Shown here piece after piece: positions 35,212 through 43,830 of a stretch of DNA of 64,000 nt. The notes beneath the pieces are model-generated. The model saw only the letters and a program-made list of their open reading frames with translations. It had not been told where the DNA came from and searched no databases. Location: positions 6,696,001 to 6,760,000 of the forward strand of contig NZ_FNSV01000005.1 in NCBI RefSeq assembly GCF_900105905.1. Direction: 5' to 3'. The number at the start of each line of letters is the position of its first letter. The first letter of the stretch is position 1. The position numbers and the translations under genes are program-made. The DNA is from Rhodococcus koreensis. Its GTDB lineage: Bacteria > Actinomycetota > Actinomycetes > Mycobacteriales > Mycobacteriaceae.

Positions 35212-35549
35212 GCTGGTGTGTCCTCCTGAATGGCGCCGAGGGCTTCTCGGATTGCGCTGTCGGCGTCCCCGAAGGCTTGACCACCGGCCGCGAATGTGTC
35301 GCGCATCAGAATGATTGCGTCGCGAAATTGACTAAGCCGTTGGTGCACCGACCCAGCGTCGCCTGTGAACTTCGATTGATAGCCATTCTGCAGCTCTTGC
35401 GCGGAGGTGAATCCGCCGAACCCGGTGACCATGCGAAGGCTGTCCGCTTCCTTTATCGCATCTCTCACTTGCTCCAGCATCGTGTTGCACACGCCGACAC
35501 ACTTCTCGATGGCGTCATCTTCCAGACGCAGTGTTTTGCTCATTCCCAT
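35208..35549 (-). CDS. WXG100-like small helical protein
   Basis: The 113-residue protein is almost wholly helical with a central turn FGGFTSAQELQNGY, where a WXG would be in ESAT-6-like proteins; the tryptophan is replaced. Length and helix-turn-helix form fit the WXG100 superfamily or a related Rhodococcus/Nocardia ESX-associated group. A G-run touches the ATG at 35549; a second in-frame ATG at 35543 (MSKTL) has better spacing and may be the true start. It begins the four-gene secretion module. Confidence 0.65.
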   Translation of the reverse strand: MGMSKTLRLEDDAIEKCVGVCNTMLEQVRDAIKEADSLRMVTGFGGFTSAQELQNGYQSKFTGDAGSVHQRLSQFRDAIILMRDTFAAGGQAFGDADSAIREALGAIQEDTPA

Positions 35550-35640
35550 CCCCCCAGTGCTCGACAGGACCCCCTCGGCCGCGTGCGGAGATGCTACCGC
35601 ACGGGTGTGTCATTCGGTCTAGTGCGCAGCGCTGCAATGT

Positions 35641-36984
35641 TCAGGCTGCGTTGAGGAATTCGATGAGGATGCGTTCGACGGGTGAGTCGGTCTGAAGCTC
35701 GTGGAATGGCAATGGTTTCGGTAGTGGTGGTGCTGTCGATCGGTACCGGTGTCCGGTGGGGGTGTAGACCTCGATGTGGTGCAGTCCTCCGGGCAACTGA
35801 TGAGGGGTGGCGTTCCATCCTGCGCCTTGTTTGGCGTAGTTGCAGGCTGCGCACAGACCGGCGCCGTTGTGCGCGGTCGTCGGGCCCTCGCTTTCGCGGG
35901 GCTGGATGTGGTCGTGGTGCCGGATCGGGGCATCGCACCAGGGTGTCCGGCAGGTTCGATCGCGTAGATCGATGAGCCTCGCCAACCCGGCGGGGAAGCA
36001 GCGGGCCTGGGATTCGGTCGCGGTCAGCGCTCCCGACTGTGGGTTGGCGTACAGACGGCGCAGGTTCACCCGCGTCGCATCTCCGGTGTCTGGATCGATC
36101 GCTGCCTGGACTGCCTCGGAAATCCAGTGCCCCGCCAGTTCGGCGGGGACAGGCCCGTATCCCTGCACGTGGGCGGGTTCGGATCCGTTGTCGAGGAGGG
36201 CGCGATCGGAGATCACCAAGTTCACGGTGATCGGCGGTGTCGTCGCCGTGTGGTGTGTGCCGGTGACTCTGGACACGAGGAGGTCGGCCATGATCTGCGA
36301 CCGCGTGCGTTCGTCGCCCGCGGCGAGGATCGAGTCGGCGTCACGTGCGAGGGTGGCGTGCACCGCGACCCCCTGCGCGACGGGTAGCAGGGCGCTGACG
36401 TAGGCCATGGTGTCCGGTGCGGGACGGGAGGTGACCCGCCGATCCGACACGGCCTTGCGCGCCCGCCGCACCACGGCCTCGGCGTCGACTTCCGCGGCTG
36501 CCGCGCGAACTTTCGCGCACACCGCCTGGTCGCCGAGCCCGTCCAACGTTGCCGGGTCGCCGCACAGCAGGTAGTCGATCGCTGTGCGATCTTCCCGAGT
36601 CAGGCATGCCGTTTCGCGGACGAGGATCGTTGCTCGCCACTCGCTGAGTAACCCTCGTTCGAGCAAGGCCAAGGTACAGGGCATCTCGTGGACGAGAGCG
36701 GTCGCCATGCCGAGATGGCGACCACCGCGAAATGGTGAGTCCCGTCGTGCCAGCGCAACCTGGTTTGCGATACCGCGCCCGCGCTGCGGCAGCGGCACAT
36801 TGCGGTCCGCTCGTTCGGCTCGGATGGAGGCGTCGAGGTCTGCGGTCACCCGGGCTTGCGCGCCGGCGCATGCGGCCTTCACCTCTTCCAGTGCCCGGAG
36901 TACATCGATGCGCGTCGCATCGTCGATATCCCGATCGAGTTTCGGCACCTCGGCCAGAAACGCGATTACCGCCCCTGTATCCAC
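35641..36984 (-). CDS. DUF222 / HNH endonuclease-domain protein
   Basis: The 447-residue protein has an N-terminal DUF222 helical region and a C-terminal HNH nuclease motif (RHHDHIQPRESEGPTTAHNGAGLCAACN, about residues 362-389). This is the 13E12-type family, present in many copies in mycobacteria and rhodococci. Zinc-binding cysteines (CRTPWC and CAAC) are present. It may be a mobile or repeat-associated nuclease, but no terminal repeats or partner genes are seen. Confidence 0.85.
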   Translation of the reverse strand: MDTGAVIAFLAEVPKLDRDIDDATRIDVLRALEEVKAACAGAQARVTADLDASIRAERADRNVPLPQRGRGIANQVALARRDSPFRGGRHLGMATALVHEMPCTLALLERGLLSEWRATILVRETACLTREDRTAIDYLLCGDPATLDGLGDQAVCAKVRAAAAEVDAEAVVRRARKAVSDRRVTSRPAPDTMAYVSALLPVAQGVAVHATLARDADSILAAGDERTRSQIMADLLVSRVTGTHHTATTPPITVNLVISDRALLDNGSEPAHVQGYGPVPAELAGHWISEAVQAAIDPDTGDATRVNLRRLYANPQSGALTATESQARCFPAGLARLIDLRDRTCRTPWCDAPIRHHDHIQPRESEGPTTAHNGAGLCAACNYAKQGAGWNATPHQLPGGLHHIEVYTPTGHRYRSTAPPLPKPLPFHELQTDSPVERILIEFLNAA

Positions 36985-37075
36985 CCCGACCCCCCACGAC
37001 TGCCGAATCCCCCGAATCGAACGTATGTTCTATCTTAACCCGGCCACGGGACCCCGGCAATACCCAACGCAATAC

Positions 37076-37675
37076 CTACGCTGCCCCGACCAGTCGCATG
37101 GCGAGGCCGGCGTAGAGGTCCGCGACGGCCTCCGGCTCGGTGTAGGCGCCTGCAGGAAACCAGCGGCAGATGTCGACGCACAGTGACATGAGGGCGAGGG
37201 TGACGCCTTCGCCGTCGGGGACGGTGAATTCGCCGGATGCTGCTCCGGCGTCGACGACGGAGCGGACGATGTGGGTGATGTCGCGGCGCAGTTTGACCAC
37301 GTCGCGGTAGTGCTCCGGCGTGAGGGCGTTGAGTTCGTACTGGACGACGCGGGCCTGTGCGTGGTGGGTGGCCTGCCAGCTCGCGAACGCGCCGATCAGC
37401 GCTTGCAGTCTCGTCGAGGGTGCCTCGTCTGGGAGGTCTGCACTCACGACGACGTCGAGCGCGGCGGTGTGGCCTTCGTAACTGATCGCGAAGAGCAGTT
37501 CTTCCTTGGAGCGGTAGTGCGGGTACATCGCGGCCGGGCTCATGTCGAGGCGGGCGGCGATCTCGCGAGTGGTGGTGCCTCCGTATCCGCTGGTAGCGAA
37601 CGCGTCGACGGCTGCAGCTCGGATGCGGGCGGCAGCCTTGGACGGGCTGATCACCTGGCTGGGTGATTCGCTCAT
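37076..37675 (-). CDS. TetR-family regulator of the acyl-CoA dehydrogenase gene
   Basis: About 199 residues from the ATG at 37675, which has GGAGAAAG close upstream; earlier ATGs at 37687 and 37711 are alternatives. The N-terminal HTH (GYGGTTTREIAARLDMSPAAMYPHYRSKEELL) is typical TetR. The C-terminal ligand domain resembles KstR2-like regulators of acyl-CoA metabolism. It is divergent from the LCAD-type gene across two palindromes that probably bind it. Confidence 0.83.
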   Translation of the reverse strand: MSESPSQVISPSKAAARIRAAAVDAFATSGYGGTTTREIAARLDMSPAAMYPHYRSKEELLFAISYEGHTAALDVVVSADLPDEAPSTRLQALIGAFASWQATHHAQARVVQYELNALTPEHYRDVVKLRRDITHIVRSVVDAGAASGEFTVPDGEGVTLALMSLCVDICRWFPAGAYTEPEAVADLYAGLAMRLVGAA

Positions 37676-37732
37676 ATCTTTCTCCATCCTCGGCTGCGCG
37701 GCTGTTGACAATACCGCGTCACCCCATCAGTA

Positions 37733-37765
37733 TAAGCAAGCGCTTAGAAAATAAGCAGACGCTTA
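37733..37765. promoter_or_regulatory. Paired TetR operators
   Basis: TAAGCAAGCGCTTA (37733-37746) and TAAGCAGACGCTTA (37752-37765) share the inverted repeat TAAGC-N4-GCTTA and start 19 bases apart. They lie between the TetR gene and the acyl-CoA dehydrogenase gene. This form is common for TetR repressors of fatty-acid genes. Confidence 0.7.
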
Positions 37766-37815
37766 CATGCTCGAAGCGTGAACCAGTCAAAGCTCGACAT
37801 CCAGAAGGAGCGGTC

Positions 37816-38961
37816 ATGCGACGCACCCTGTACGGCCCCGATCACGAGGCATTCCGCGAATCGGTCCGGGAGTTCGTGAACCGCAACCTGCTGCCGGTGG
37901 CAGACAAGCTCATCGCGCAGCGCTTCATCGACCGCGAGATCTGGCTCGAAGCGGGCCGGAACGGCTTCCTGGGCCTCGAGGTCCCGGAGGCGTACGGCGG
38001 AAGCGAGGCCGGCGACTACCGGTTCAACGCAGTCCTCGGGGAGGAACTCGCACGCGCAAGCGCCGCAGTGTCGTCGAGCTTCGGCATTCACGCCGATGTC
38101 GTCGCGCCGTACCTCGTGCAGCTCACGACCGAGGAGCAGAAGCAGCGCTGGCTGCCCAAGTTCTGCACCGGTGAACTGCTCACCGCGATCGGCATGACCG
38201 AGCCTTCCGGCGGCTCGGACCTCGCCTCGCTCAAGACCACCGCGGTCAAGGACGGCGACGACTGGATCATCAACGGTTCCAAGACGTTCATCACCAACGG
38301 CTACAACGCCGACCTGGTGATCGTCGCCGCGCGCACCAGCCCCGAGAAGAAGTCCAAGGGCATCACGCTGTTCGCCGTCGAGACGGGCATGGAGGGCTTC
38401 GAGCGCGGACGCAAGCTCGACAAGGTCGGCCAGCACGAGTCCGACACCGCCGAACTGTTCTTCGAGAACGTGCGCGTGCCGTCGACGAACATCATCGGTG
38501 AGATCGACCGCGGTTTCATCCACATGATGGAGATGCTGCCGCAGGAGCGTGTCGGCGCCGCCGTCTCGAACATCGCGCACGCCGCGCCGATTCTCGAGGA
38601 GACGATCCAGTACGCCAAGGACCGCAAGGCATTCGGGCAGCCCATCGGGTCGCTGCAGTGGAACAAGTTCCTTCTCGCCGACCTCGTCACCCGTGTCGAG
38701 GTCACCCAGGCGTACGTCGACAACTGCGTCGCCGCACATGCCGACGGCGAGCTGACGGCAGTGGACGCCGCGAAGGCCAAGTGGTGGACTGCTCAGGTGC
38801 AGAACGAGGTCCTCGACCACTGCGTACAGCTGCACGGTGGCTACGGGTTCATGACCGAATACCGTGCCGCGCGTGCGTGGATGGATGCCCGTGTCACCAA
38901 GATCTGGGCCGGTTCCAACGAGATTATGAAGGAACTGATCGGCCGCGACCTCGGCCTCTGA
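37816..38961 (+). CDS. Acyl-CoA dehydrogenase, long-chain (LCAD) type
   Basis: The 381-residue flavoenzyme introduces the 2,3 double bond in acyl-CoA. FAD and substrate motifs MTEPSGGSDLASLKT, KTFITNG, and VQLHGGYGFMTEYRAARAW are present. The usual MCAD-position base is Ala365 (IWAGSNEI). Glu244 in LPQER lies where LCAD and isovaleryl-CoA dehydrogenase place their catalytic glutamate. The sequence is notably LCAD-like throughout. AAGGAG precedes the ATG. It is followed by an SDR and controlled by the divergent TetR. Confidence 0.88.
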   Translation: MRRTLYGPDHEAFRESVREFVNRNLLPVADKLIAQRFIDREIWLEAGRNGFLGLEVPEAYGGSEAGDYRFNAVLGEELARASAAVSSSFGIHADVVAPYLVQLTTEEQKQRWLPKFCTGELLTAIGMTEPSGGSDLASLKTTAVKDGDDWIINGSKTFITNGYNADLVIVAARTSPEKKSKGITLFAVETGMEGFERGRKLDKVGQHESDTAELFFENVRVPSTNIIGEIDRGFIHMMEMLPQERVGAAVSNIAHAAPILEETIQYAKDRKAFGQPIGSLQWNKFLLADLVTRVEVTQAYVDNCVAAHADGELTAVDAAKAKWWTAQVQNEVLDHCVQLHGGYGFMTEYRAARAWMDARVTKIWAGSNEIMKELIGRDLGL

Positions 38962-39002
38962 GTCCGCACCCCCACAGCCCGACGACAAAGGAGTCGCTTC
39001 GT

Positions 39003-39764
39003 ATGTCCGTTCTCGACAAGTTCAGCTTGACCGATCGGGTGGTCGTCGTGACCGGTGCGTCGTCGGGCCTCGGGGTGGCGTTCGCGCAGGCGGCGGCGGA
39101 GGCGGGCGCCGACGTGGTGCTGGCTGCGCGCCGTACCGACCGTCTGGAGAAGACCGCGGAACTGGTTCGGGCCGCGGGACGTCAGGCGTTGTGCGTCGCG
39201 ATGGACATCGTCGACCCGGCGCAGGCGCAGAACATGATCGACGAAGCGATGGAGAAGTTCGGCCGCGTGGACGTTCTCGTCAACAACGCGGGCGTCGGTA
39301 CTGCCGTTCCCGCGACGAGGGAGACGCCGGAGCAGTTCCGGCAGGTCGTCGACATCAATCTGAACGGCTCTTACTGGGCGGCGCAGGCGGCGGGCAGGGT
39401 CATGAAGCCGGGCAGCGCGATCGTGAACATCGCGAGCGTGCTGGGCCTCACGACCGCGGGACTTCCGCAGGCCGCGTATGCCGCGAGCAAGGCCGGGGTC
39501 ATCGGTCTGACCCGCGATCTGGCGCAGCAGTGGGGTGCCCGCAAGGGCATCCGCGTGAATGCGATCGCTCCCGGATTCTTCGAGACGGAGATGACGGACC
39601 AGTACCAGGACGGGTACCTCGAATCGATGAAATCGCGTCTGGTTCTCGGTCGCTTCGGTGACCCGGAGGAGCTGGCCGCGACCGTGGTCTGGCTCGCGTC
39701 GGACGCCGCGGCGTACGTCACCGGTCAGACGATCGCGGTGGACGGCGGCATCACCATCACCTGA
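39003..39764 (+). CDS. Short-chain dehydrogenase/reductase
   Basis: This 253-residue Rossmann enzyme has the cofactor motif TGASSGLG (about 18-25), NNAG, the catalytic Ser in NIASV and YAASK, and PGFFETEM. It has a classical FabG-like length. It lies 41 bases after the LCAD-type gene with AAAGGAG upstream. It may act as a 3-hydroxyacyl-CoA dehydrogenase in the same route. The arginine pair in AARRTD after beta-2 suggests NADP(H). Confidence 0.82.
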   Translation: MSVLDKFSLTDRVVVVTGASSGLGVAFAQAAAEAGADVVLAARRTDRLEKTAELVRAAGRQALCVAMDIVDPAQAQNMIDEAMEKFGRVDVLVNNAGVGTAVPATRETPEQFRQVVDINLNGSYWAAQAAGRVMKPGSAIVNIASVLGLTTAGLPQAAYAASKAGVIGLTRDLAQQWGARKGIRVNAIAPGFFETEMTDQYQDGYLESMKSRLVLGRFGDPEELAATVVWLASDAAAYVTGQTIAVDGGITIT

Positions 39765-39808
39765 GCGCCGGGTTGGGCGGGGCTGCGGTGCTGGCGTATA
39801 AGTAGGAA

Positions 39809-40504
39809 ATGACCACGCGCACCGTCCATGAAGAGTGGGACGACCAGCCCGCCCCGTCGATGGCGGCCACCGATCTGCTGCGGGAGCCTCCGGCGACCCC
39901 TCGCGGTGCACGCACGCGCGCGGCGCTGGTGGCGGCCGCGCGGACGGTGTTCGAGCGGTCCGGGTACCTCGACGCCAGGCTCACCGACATCACGAAGGAA
40001 GCGAACTGCTCGACGGGGTCGTTCTACACCTACTTCGACAACAAGGAGCAGGTCTTCGTCGCCGTCCTCGAGGTGGCGCAGGAAGACATGATGCACCCGG
40101 GCATGAAGCGGGTGCAGGACACCGACGACCCCTACGCGGTGCTGGAGGCGAGCAACCGCGCCTACCTGGAGGCCTACCGGCGCAACGCCAAGCTGATGGG
40201 GCTGCTCGAGCAGGTGGCGCACATCGACCCGGCGTTCGCGGACCTGCGGCGTCAGCGGGCCGACGCGTTCATCGCGCGCAACGCGCGGGGGATCGCCGAG
40301 CTGCAGGCGCGGGGCATCGCCGACAAGGAACTGGACCCGATGCTGGCGTCGAGGGCGTTGTCGGGGATGGTCAGCAGGCTGGCGTACAACGTGTTCGTGG
40401 CCAGCGTGAACGGGACCGACGGCACTCCTGTCGACTTCGACGACGTCGTGTTCACGACGACGCGGATCTGGGCGAACGGACTGAGGTTCCCCGAGCGGAG
40501 CTGA
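39809..40504 (+). CDS. TetR-family regulator
   Basis: The 231-residue protein has a 30-residue N-terminal tail, then a TetR HTH (about 33-80, GYLDARLTDITKEANCSTGSFYTYFDNKEQVF) and a helical ligand-binding domain. It is in the same direction as the genes around it, 45 bases after the SDR. It may regulate the SDR/MDR group that follows. No clear operator was recognised. Confidence 0.8.
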   Translation: MTTRTVHEEWDDQPAPSMAATDLLREPPATPRGARTRAALVAAARTVFERSGYLDARLTDITKEANCSTGSFYTYFDNKEQVFVAVLEVAQEDMMHPGMKRVQDTDDPYAVLEASNRAYLEAYRRNAKLMGLLEQVAHIDPAFADLRRQRADAFIARNARGIAELQARGIADKELDPMLASRALSGMVSRLAYNVFVASVNGTDGTPVDFDDVVFTTTRIWANGLRFPERS

Positions 40505-40627
40505 GCTCTCGCCGGCGGCGTGAGCGTATGGGGAACTTCGGTCCACAAAACTGAATCCGACACCGGGTTCAGGTGATTTCTGTGGAAGACTGGGGCCACG
40601 TCCGTGTCCCCTCGAGGGAGGAATCTC

Positions 40628-41437
40628 GTGCAGGTTGCGCAGAAGGTCGCCGTCGTCACCGGTGGCGGAGGTGGAATCGGCAGTGCACTCGCGGAGCGGC
40701 TCGCCGCCGAGGGTGCCAAGGTCGTCGTCACCGACCTCGACGGCACCGGGCTGGGAACGATCGTCCGGAGAATCGACGCCGAGCATCCCGGCGCTGCGCT
40801 GGCAGTGCAGGCCGACGCGTCCGACGACGCTCAGATCGCGTCGGTCATCGACGCCGCGGAGCAGGCCTTCGGGCCCGTCGACCTCTACTTCGCCAACGCG
40901 GGTGTCGCGGCAGGCGACCAACTCGAACCCGACGACGCCGTGTGGGACCTCGCCCTCGATGTGAACGTCCGAGCGCACATCCGGGCGGCCCGCCGCCTCG
41001 TTCCCGGCTGGATCGAGCGCGGGGAGGGGTACTTCGTCAGCACGGCGTCGGCCGCCGGGCTGCTCACTCAGATCGGTTCCGCCCCCTACTCGGTGACCAA
41101 GCACGCCGCCGTCGGATTCGCCGAATGGCTGTCGGTCACGTACGGCGACAAAGGCGTCCGCGTCAGCTGCCTGTGCCCGATGGGCGTCAACACCAAACTG
41201 CTCACCGACGACGCCGCCCTGTCGGCCACCGCCGCACGCGCCGTCACCACCGCGGGTTCGGTGCTCGAACCGGCCGAGGTGGCCGAATGCGTGCTCGCCG
41301 CAATGGAAGCCGAACAATTCCTGATCCTTCCGCACCCCGAGGTGCTGGAGATGTACCGGCACAAGGGCGCCGACTACGACCGATGGATCCGGGGCATGCG
41401 CCGCTACCAGGCGACGCTCCTGGCCCAGCCGTCCTGA
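40628..41437 (+). CDS. Short-chain dehydrogenase/reductase
   Basis: The 269-residue SDR has the motif TGGGGGIG (about 10-17), the ANAG motif, catalytic Ser in STASAAG, and YSVTKHA. The start is GTG 40628, with GAGGGAGG nine bases upstream. The acidic residue in VTDLDG after beta-2 predicts NAD(H) preference. The substrate is unknown. It opens a three-gene run with another SDR and an MDR oxidoreductase. Confidence 0.8.
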   Translation: MQVAQKVAVVTGGGGGIGSALAERLAAEGAKVVVTDLDGTGLGTIVRRIDAEHPGAALAVQADASDDAQIASVIDAAEQAFGPVDLYFANAGVAAGDQLEPDDAVWDLALDVNVRAHIRAARRLVPGWIERGEGYFVSTASAAGLLTQIGSAPYSVTKHAAVGFAEWLSVTYGDKGVRVSCLCPMGVNTKLLTDDAALSATAARAVTTAGSVLEPAEVAECVLAAMEAEQFLILPHPEVLEMYRHKGADYDRWIRGMRRYQATLLAQPS

Positions 41438-41504
41438 CCTGACCGAGAAGCGAACTGCGCAAATACCGTACGAAGACCGAGAACAACCAGCATGGAGGAA
41501 ACAA

Positions 41505-42263
41505 GTGAGCCAGGAACGTAGAACCGCCATCGTCACCGGGTCCGCCAGGGGCATCGGCGCCGCCGTCGCGAAGCGGCTGGCGAGCGACGGGTACGCCGTC
41601 GCCGTGCTCGACCTCGACGAGGCAGCATGTGCCGGCACCGTCGACGCGATCAAGGCCGCGGGCGGCGAAGCCCTGGCCGTGGGCGCGAACGTCGCCGACG
41701 AGGCGTCCGTCGCCGCCGCAGTCGAACGGGTGGCGACCGAACTCGGCGCCCCGACGATCCTGATCAACAACGCCGGAATCACCCGCGACAACCTGCTGTT
41801 CAAGATGACCGTCGACGACTGGGATGCCGTGATGAACGTGCACCTGCGTGGCGCGTTCCTGATGTCGCGGGCCGTGCAGAAGCACATGGTGGACGCCAAG
41901 TTCGGCCGGATCGTGAACCTGTCGAGCACGTCCGCGCTCGGCAACCGCGGGCAGGTCAACTACTCCGCCGCGAAGGCGGGTATGCAGGGCTTCACCAAGA
42001 CCCTGGCGTTCGAACTCGGCAAGTTCGGTGTCACCGCAAACGCGATCGCCCCCGGGTTCATCGAGACGGAGATGACGGCCGCGACCGCCGAGCGGGTGGG
42101 TGTCGGCTTCGAGGACTTCAAGAAGGCGGCGGCGTCGCAGATCCCCGTCAACCGTGTCGGGCAACCGGAGGACATCGCGCACACCGCGTCGTTCTTCGTC
42201 AGCGAGGGCGCCGGATTCGTGTCGGGTCAGGTCGTCTACGTCGCCGGTGGACCGAAGGACTGA
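41505..42263 (+). CDS. FabG-like short-chain dehydrogenase (3-oxoacyl reductase type)
   Basis: The 252-residue SDR has TGSARGIG, NNAGITRDNLLFKM, catalytic Ser in NLSST, YSAAKAGMQGFTKTLA and PGFIETEMT, all strongly FabG/PhaB-like. The GTG at 41505 has GGAGGAA upstream. The Asp-rich LDLDE after beta-2 suggests NAD(H). A role as 3-hydroxyacyl-CoA dehydrogenase in acyl-CoA breakdown is likely. The MDR gene follows after three bases. Confidence 0.85.
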   Translation: MSQERRTAIVTGSARGIGAAVAKRLASDGYAVAVLDLDEAACAGTVDAIKAAGGEALAVGANVADEASVAAAVERVATELGAPTILINNAGITRDNLLFKMTVDDWDAVMNVHLRGAFLMSRAVQKHMVDAKFGRIVNLSSTSALGNRGQVNYSAAKAGMQGFTKTLAFELGKFGVTANAIAPGFIETEMTAATAERVGVGFEDFKKAAASQIPVNRVGQPEDIAHTASFFVSEGAGFVSGQVVYVAGGPKD

Positions 42264-42266
42264 TCG

Positions 42267-43256
42267 ATGAAGGCGTGGCGTGTACACGAACTGGGTCAGC
42301 CGCGGGACGTCCTGACGTTCGAGGACATCCCCGACCTCGAGCCGAAGCCCGGAGAGTTGCTGGTCAAGGTGCTCTCCGCGGCCGCCAACTTCCCGGATGT
42401 GCTGTTGTGCCGCGGTGAGTACCAGATCAAGCCGCCGCTTCCGTTCACGCCCGGTGTGGAGCTGTGCGGCGAGGTGGTGGAGCTGGGGGAGGGCGTCACC
42501 GGGTTCGCCGTCGGCGAGCGGGTGATCGGCATGCCGAGCCTGCCGAACGGCGGATTTGCGGAGCTGGCCGTCATGTCGGCGGCCACCGCGTTCCCCGCCC
42601 CGGAGGCCCTCGACGACGCCGAAGCGTCGGCCCTGTCGATCGGGTACCAGACGGGATGGTTTGCGCTGCACCGCAGAACGCAGATCCAGCCCGGCGAAAC
42701 CCTGCTCGTGCAGGCCGCGGCAGGTGGAGTGGGCAGCGCGGCCGTGCAACTGGGCAAGGCGGCAGGCGCCAAGGTGATCGGCGTCGTCGGCGGGCCCGAG
42801 AAGGCGGCCTACACGCGGGAACTCGGTGCCGACCTCGTCATCGACCGGCACAGCGAGGACTTCGTCCAGGCCGTGAAGGACTTCACGGACGGCCGCGGTG
42901 CGGACGTCGTGTTCGATCCGGTGGGCGGCGACTCCTACACGAAGTCGACCAAATGCATCGCGTTCGAGGGGCGCATCATCGTGATCGGGTTCGCGAGTGG
43001 CACCATCCCGTCACCCGGGCTGAACCACGCGCTGATCAAGAACTACTCGATCATCGGGCTGCACTGGGGTCTGTACAACGCCTACGACCCCGCCGCCATC
43101 CGGGAGTGTCACGACGAGCTGACGAGGATGACGGCGGCCGGCGAGATCAAACCGATGATCAGCGAGCGACTCGGGCTCACCGACGTCGCGGCCGGCATCG
43201 GACGCCTCGGCGAGGGGACGACGGTCGGACGGCTGGCGTTCCTGCCCGGACGCTAG
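42267..43256 (+). CDS. Zinc-free MDR oxidoreductase (quinone/enoyl reductase type)
   Basis: The 329-residue protein is a medium-chain reductase of the NADPH:quinone oxidoreductase group. The cofactor motif AAAGGVGSAAVQLGKAAGAKVIGVVG lies at about 150-175. Zinc-binding cysteine clusters of alcohol dehydrogenases are absent. NFPDVLLCRGEYQIKPPLPFTPG is typical of the family. It could be a quinone or enoyl-CoA reductase. Its stop codon overlaps that of the convergent SRPBCC gene by four bases (CTAG). Confidence 0.83.
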   Translation: MKAWRVHELGQPRDVLTFEDIPDLEPKPGELLVKVLSAAANFPDVLLCRGEYQIKPPLPFTPGVELCGEVVELGEGVTGFAVGERVIGMPSLPNGGFAELAVMSAATAFPAPEALDDAEASALSIGYQTGWFALHRRTQIQPGETLLVQAAAGGVGSAAVQLGKAAGAKVIGVVGGPEKAAYTRELGADLVIDRHSEDFVQAVKDFTDGRGADVVFDPVGGDSYTKSTKCIAFEGRIIVIGFASGTIPSPGLNHALIKNYSIIGLHWGLYNAYDPAAIRECHDELTRMTAAGEIKPMISERLGLTDVAAGIGRLGEGTTVGRLAFLPGR

Positions 43257-43711
43257 CGGGCGCGCTTCGCGTACAGCTCCTCGAGGTTGTGCCGCAGGGT
43301 GGCCTCGGTGTTCTTCACGGCCGTTTCGACGAACGGTTCGACGATGAGACCGAGGGCCCTGCCGGTGAGACCGCCGGGGAGTTTGTACGCGAAGTCCACG
43401 CTGATCTCGGTCTTGTCCTCACCGTGCGCGGTGAACTCCCAGGTGGAGGAGTTGGCGGCGCCGTCGAGCGACGCCAGGGTGATGACCCGGTCCTGCACCC
43501 ACTCGGTGACCTCGAGGCGGGAGCGCAGGGTGCTCGGGCCGATGTGTATCGCGGCGTCGAATGTCGACTCCAGCCCCTGGTCGAATTCGCCGATCGGACG
43601 GAATTCCGAGACTCCGAACATCCAGTCGGGGACCGTCCGGTAGTCGTCGATGTACGCGAATGCCACGTGGAGGGGCACGGCTGCGATCGCGGAGTGACGG
43701 ACGTGGATCAT
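43253..43711 (-). CDS. SRPBCC/START-like ligand-binding protein
   Basis: The 152-residue protein has the polyketide-cyclase/SRPBCC pattern: IAAVPLHVAFAYIDDYRTVPDWMFGV at the start, central beta strands, and a long C-terminal helix GLTGRALGLIVEPFVETAVKNTEATLRHNLEEL. Such proteins bind hydrophobic ligands or act as cyclases. It stands alone between the MDR gene, with overlapping stops, and a TetR gene. The ligand is unknown. Confidence 0.77.
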   Translation of the reverse strand: MIHVRHSAIAAVPLHVAFAYIDDYRTVPDWMFGVSEFRPIGEFDQGLESTFDAAIHIGPSTLRSRLEVTEWVQDRVITLASLDGAANSSTWEFTAHGEDKTEISVDFAYKLPGGLTGRALGLIVEPFVETAVKNTEATLRHNLEELYAKRAR

Positions 43712-43830
43712 CGGGTGGTCCCTGGCTCTCTGTCGGAGAAGGCTGTCGATCTGGGCGACCTCGTTCGACTCTAGTCAACTCCCGCGACCACGGCAGGGGA
43801 GCGGCGGGTTCCTGTTCTACCGTAGGACCC

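Noticed and set aside
37816..38961. Inactive acyl-CoA dehydrogenase because the MCAD-position glutamate is alanine (IWAGS)
   Set aside because: LCAD and isovaleryl-CoA dehydrogenases carry the base on another helix, and Glu244 in LPQER is at that place.
39725..41959. A 744-codon open frame on the minus strand
   Set aside because: It runs antisense to a TetR gene and two SDR genes with clear motifs and ribosome sites, and its translation is low-complexity Arg/Val/Gly-rich.
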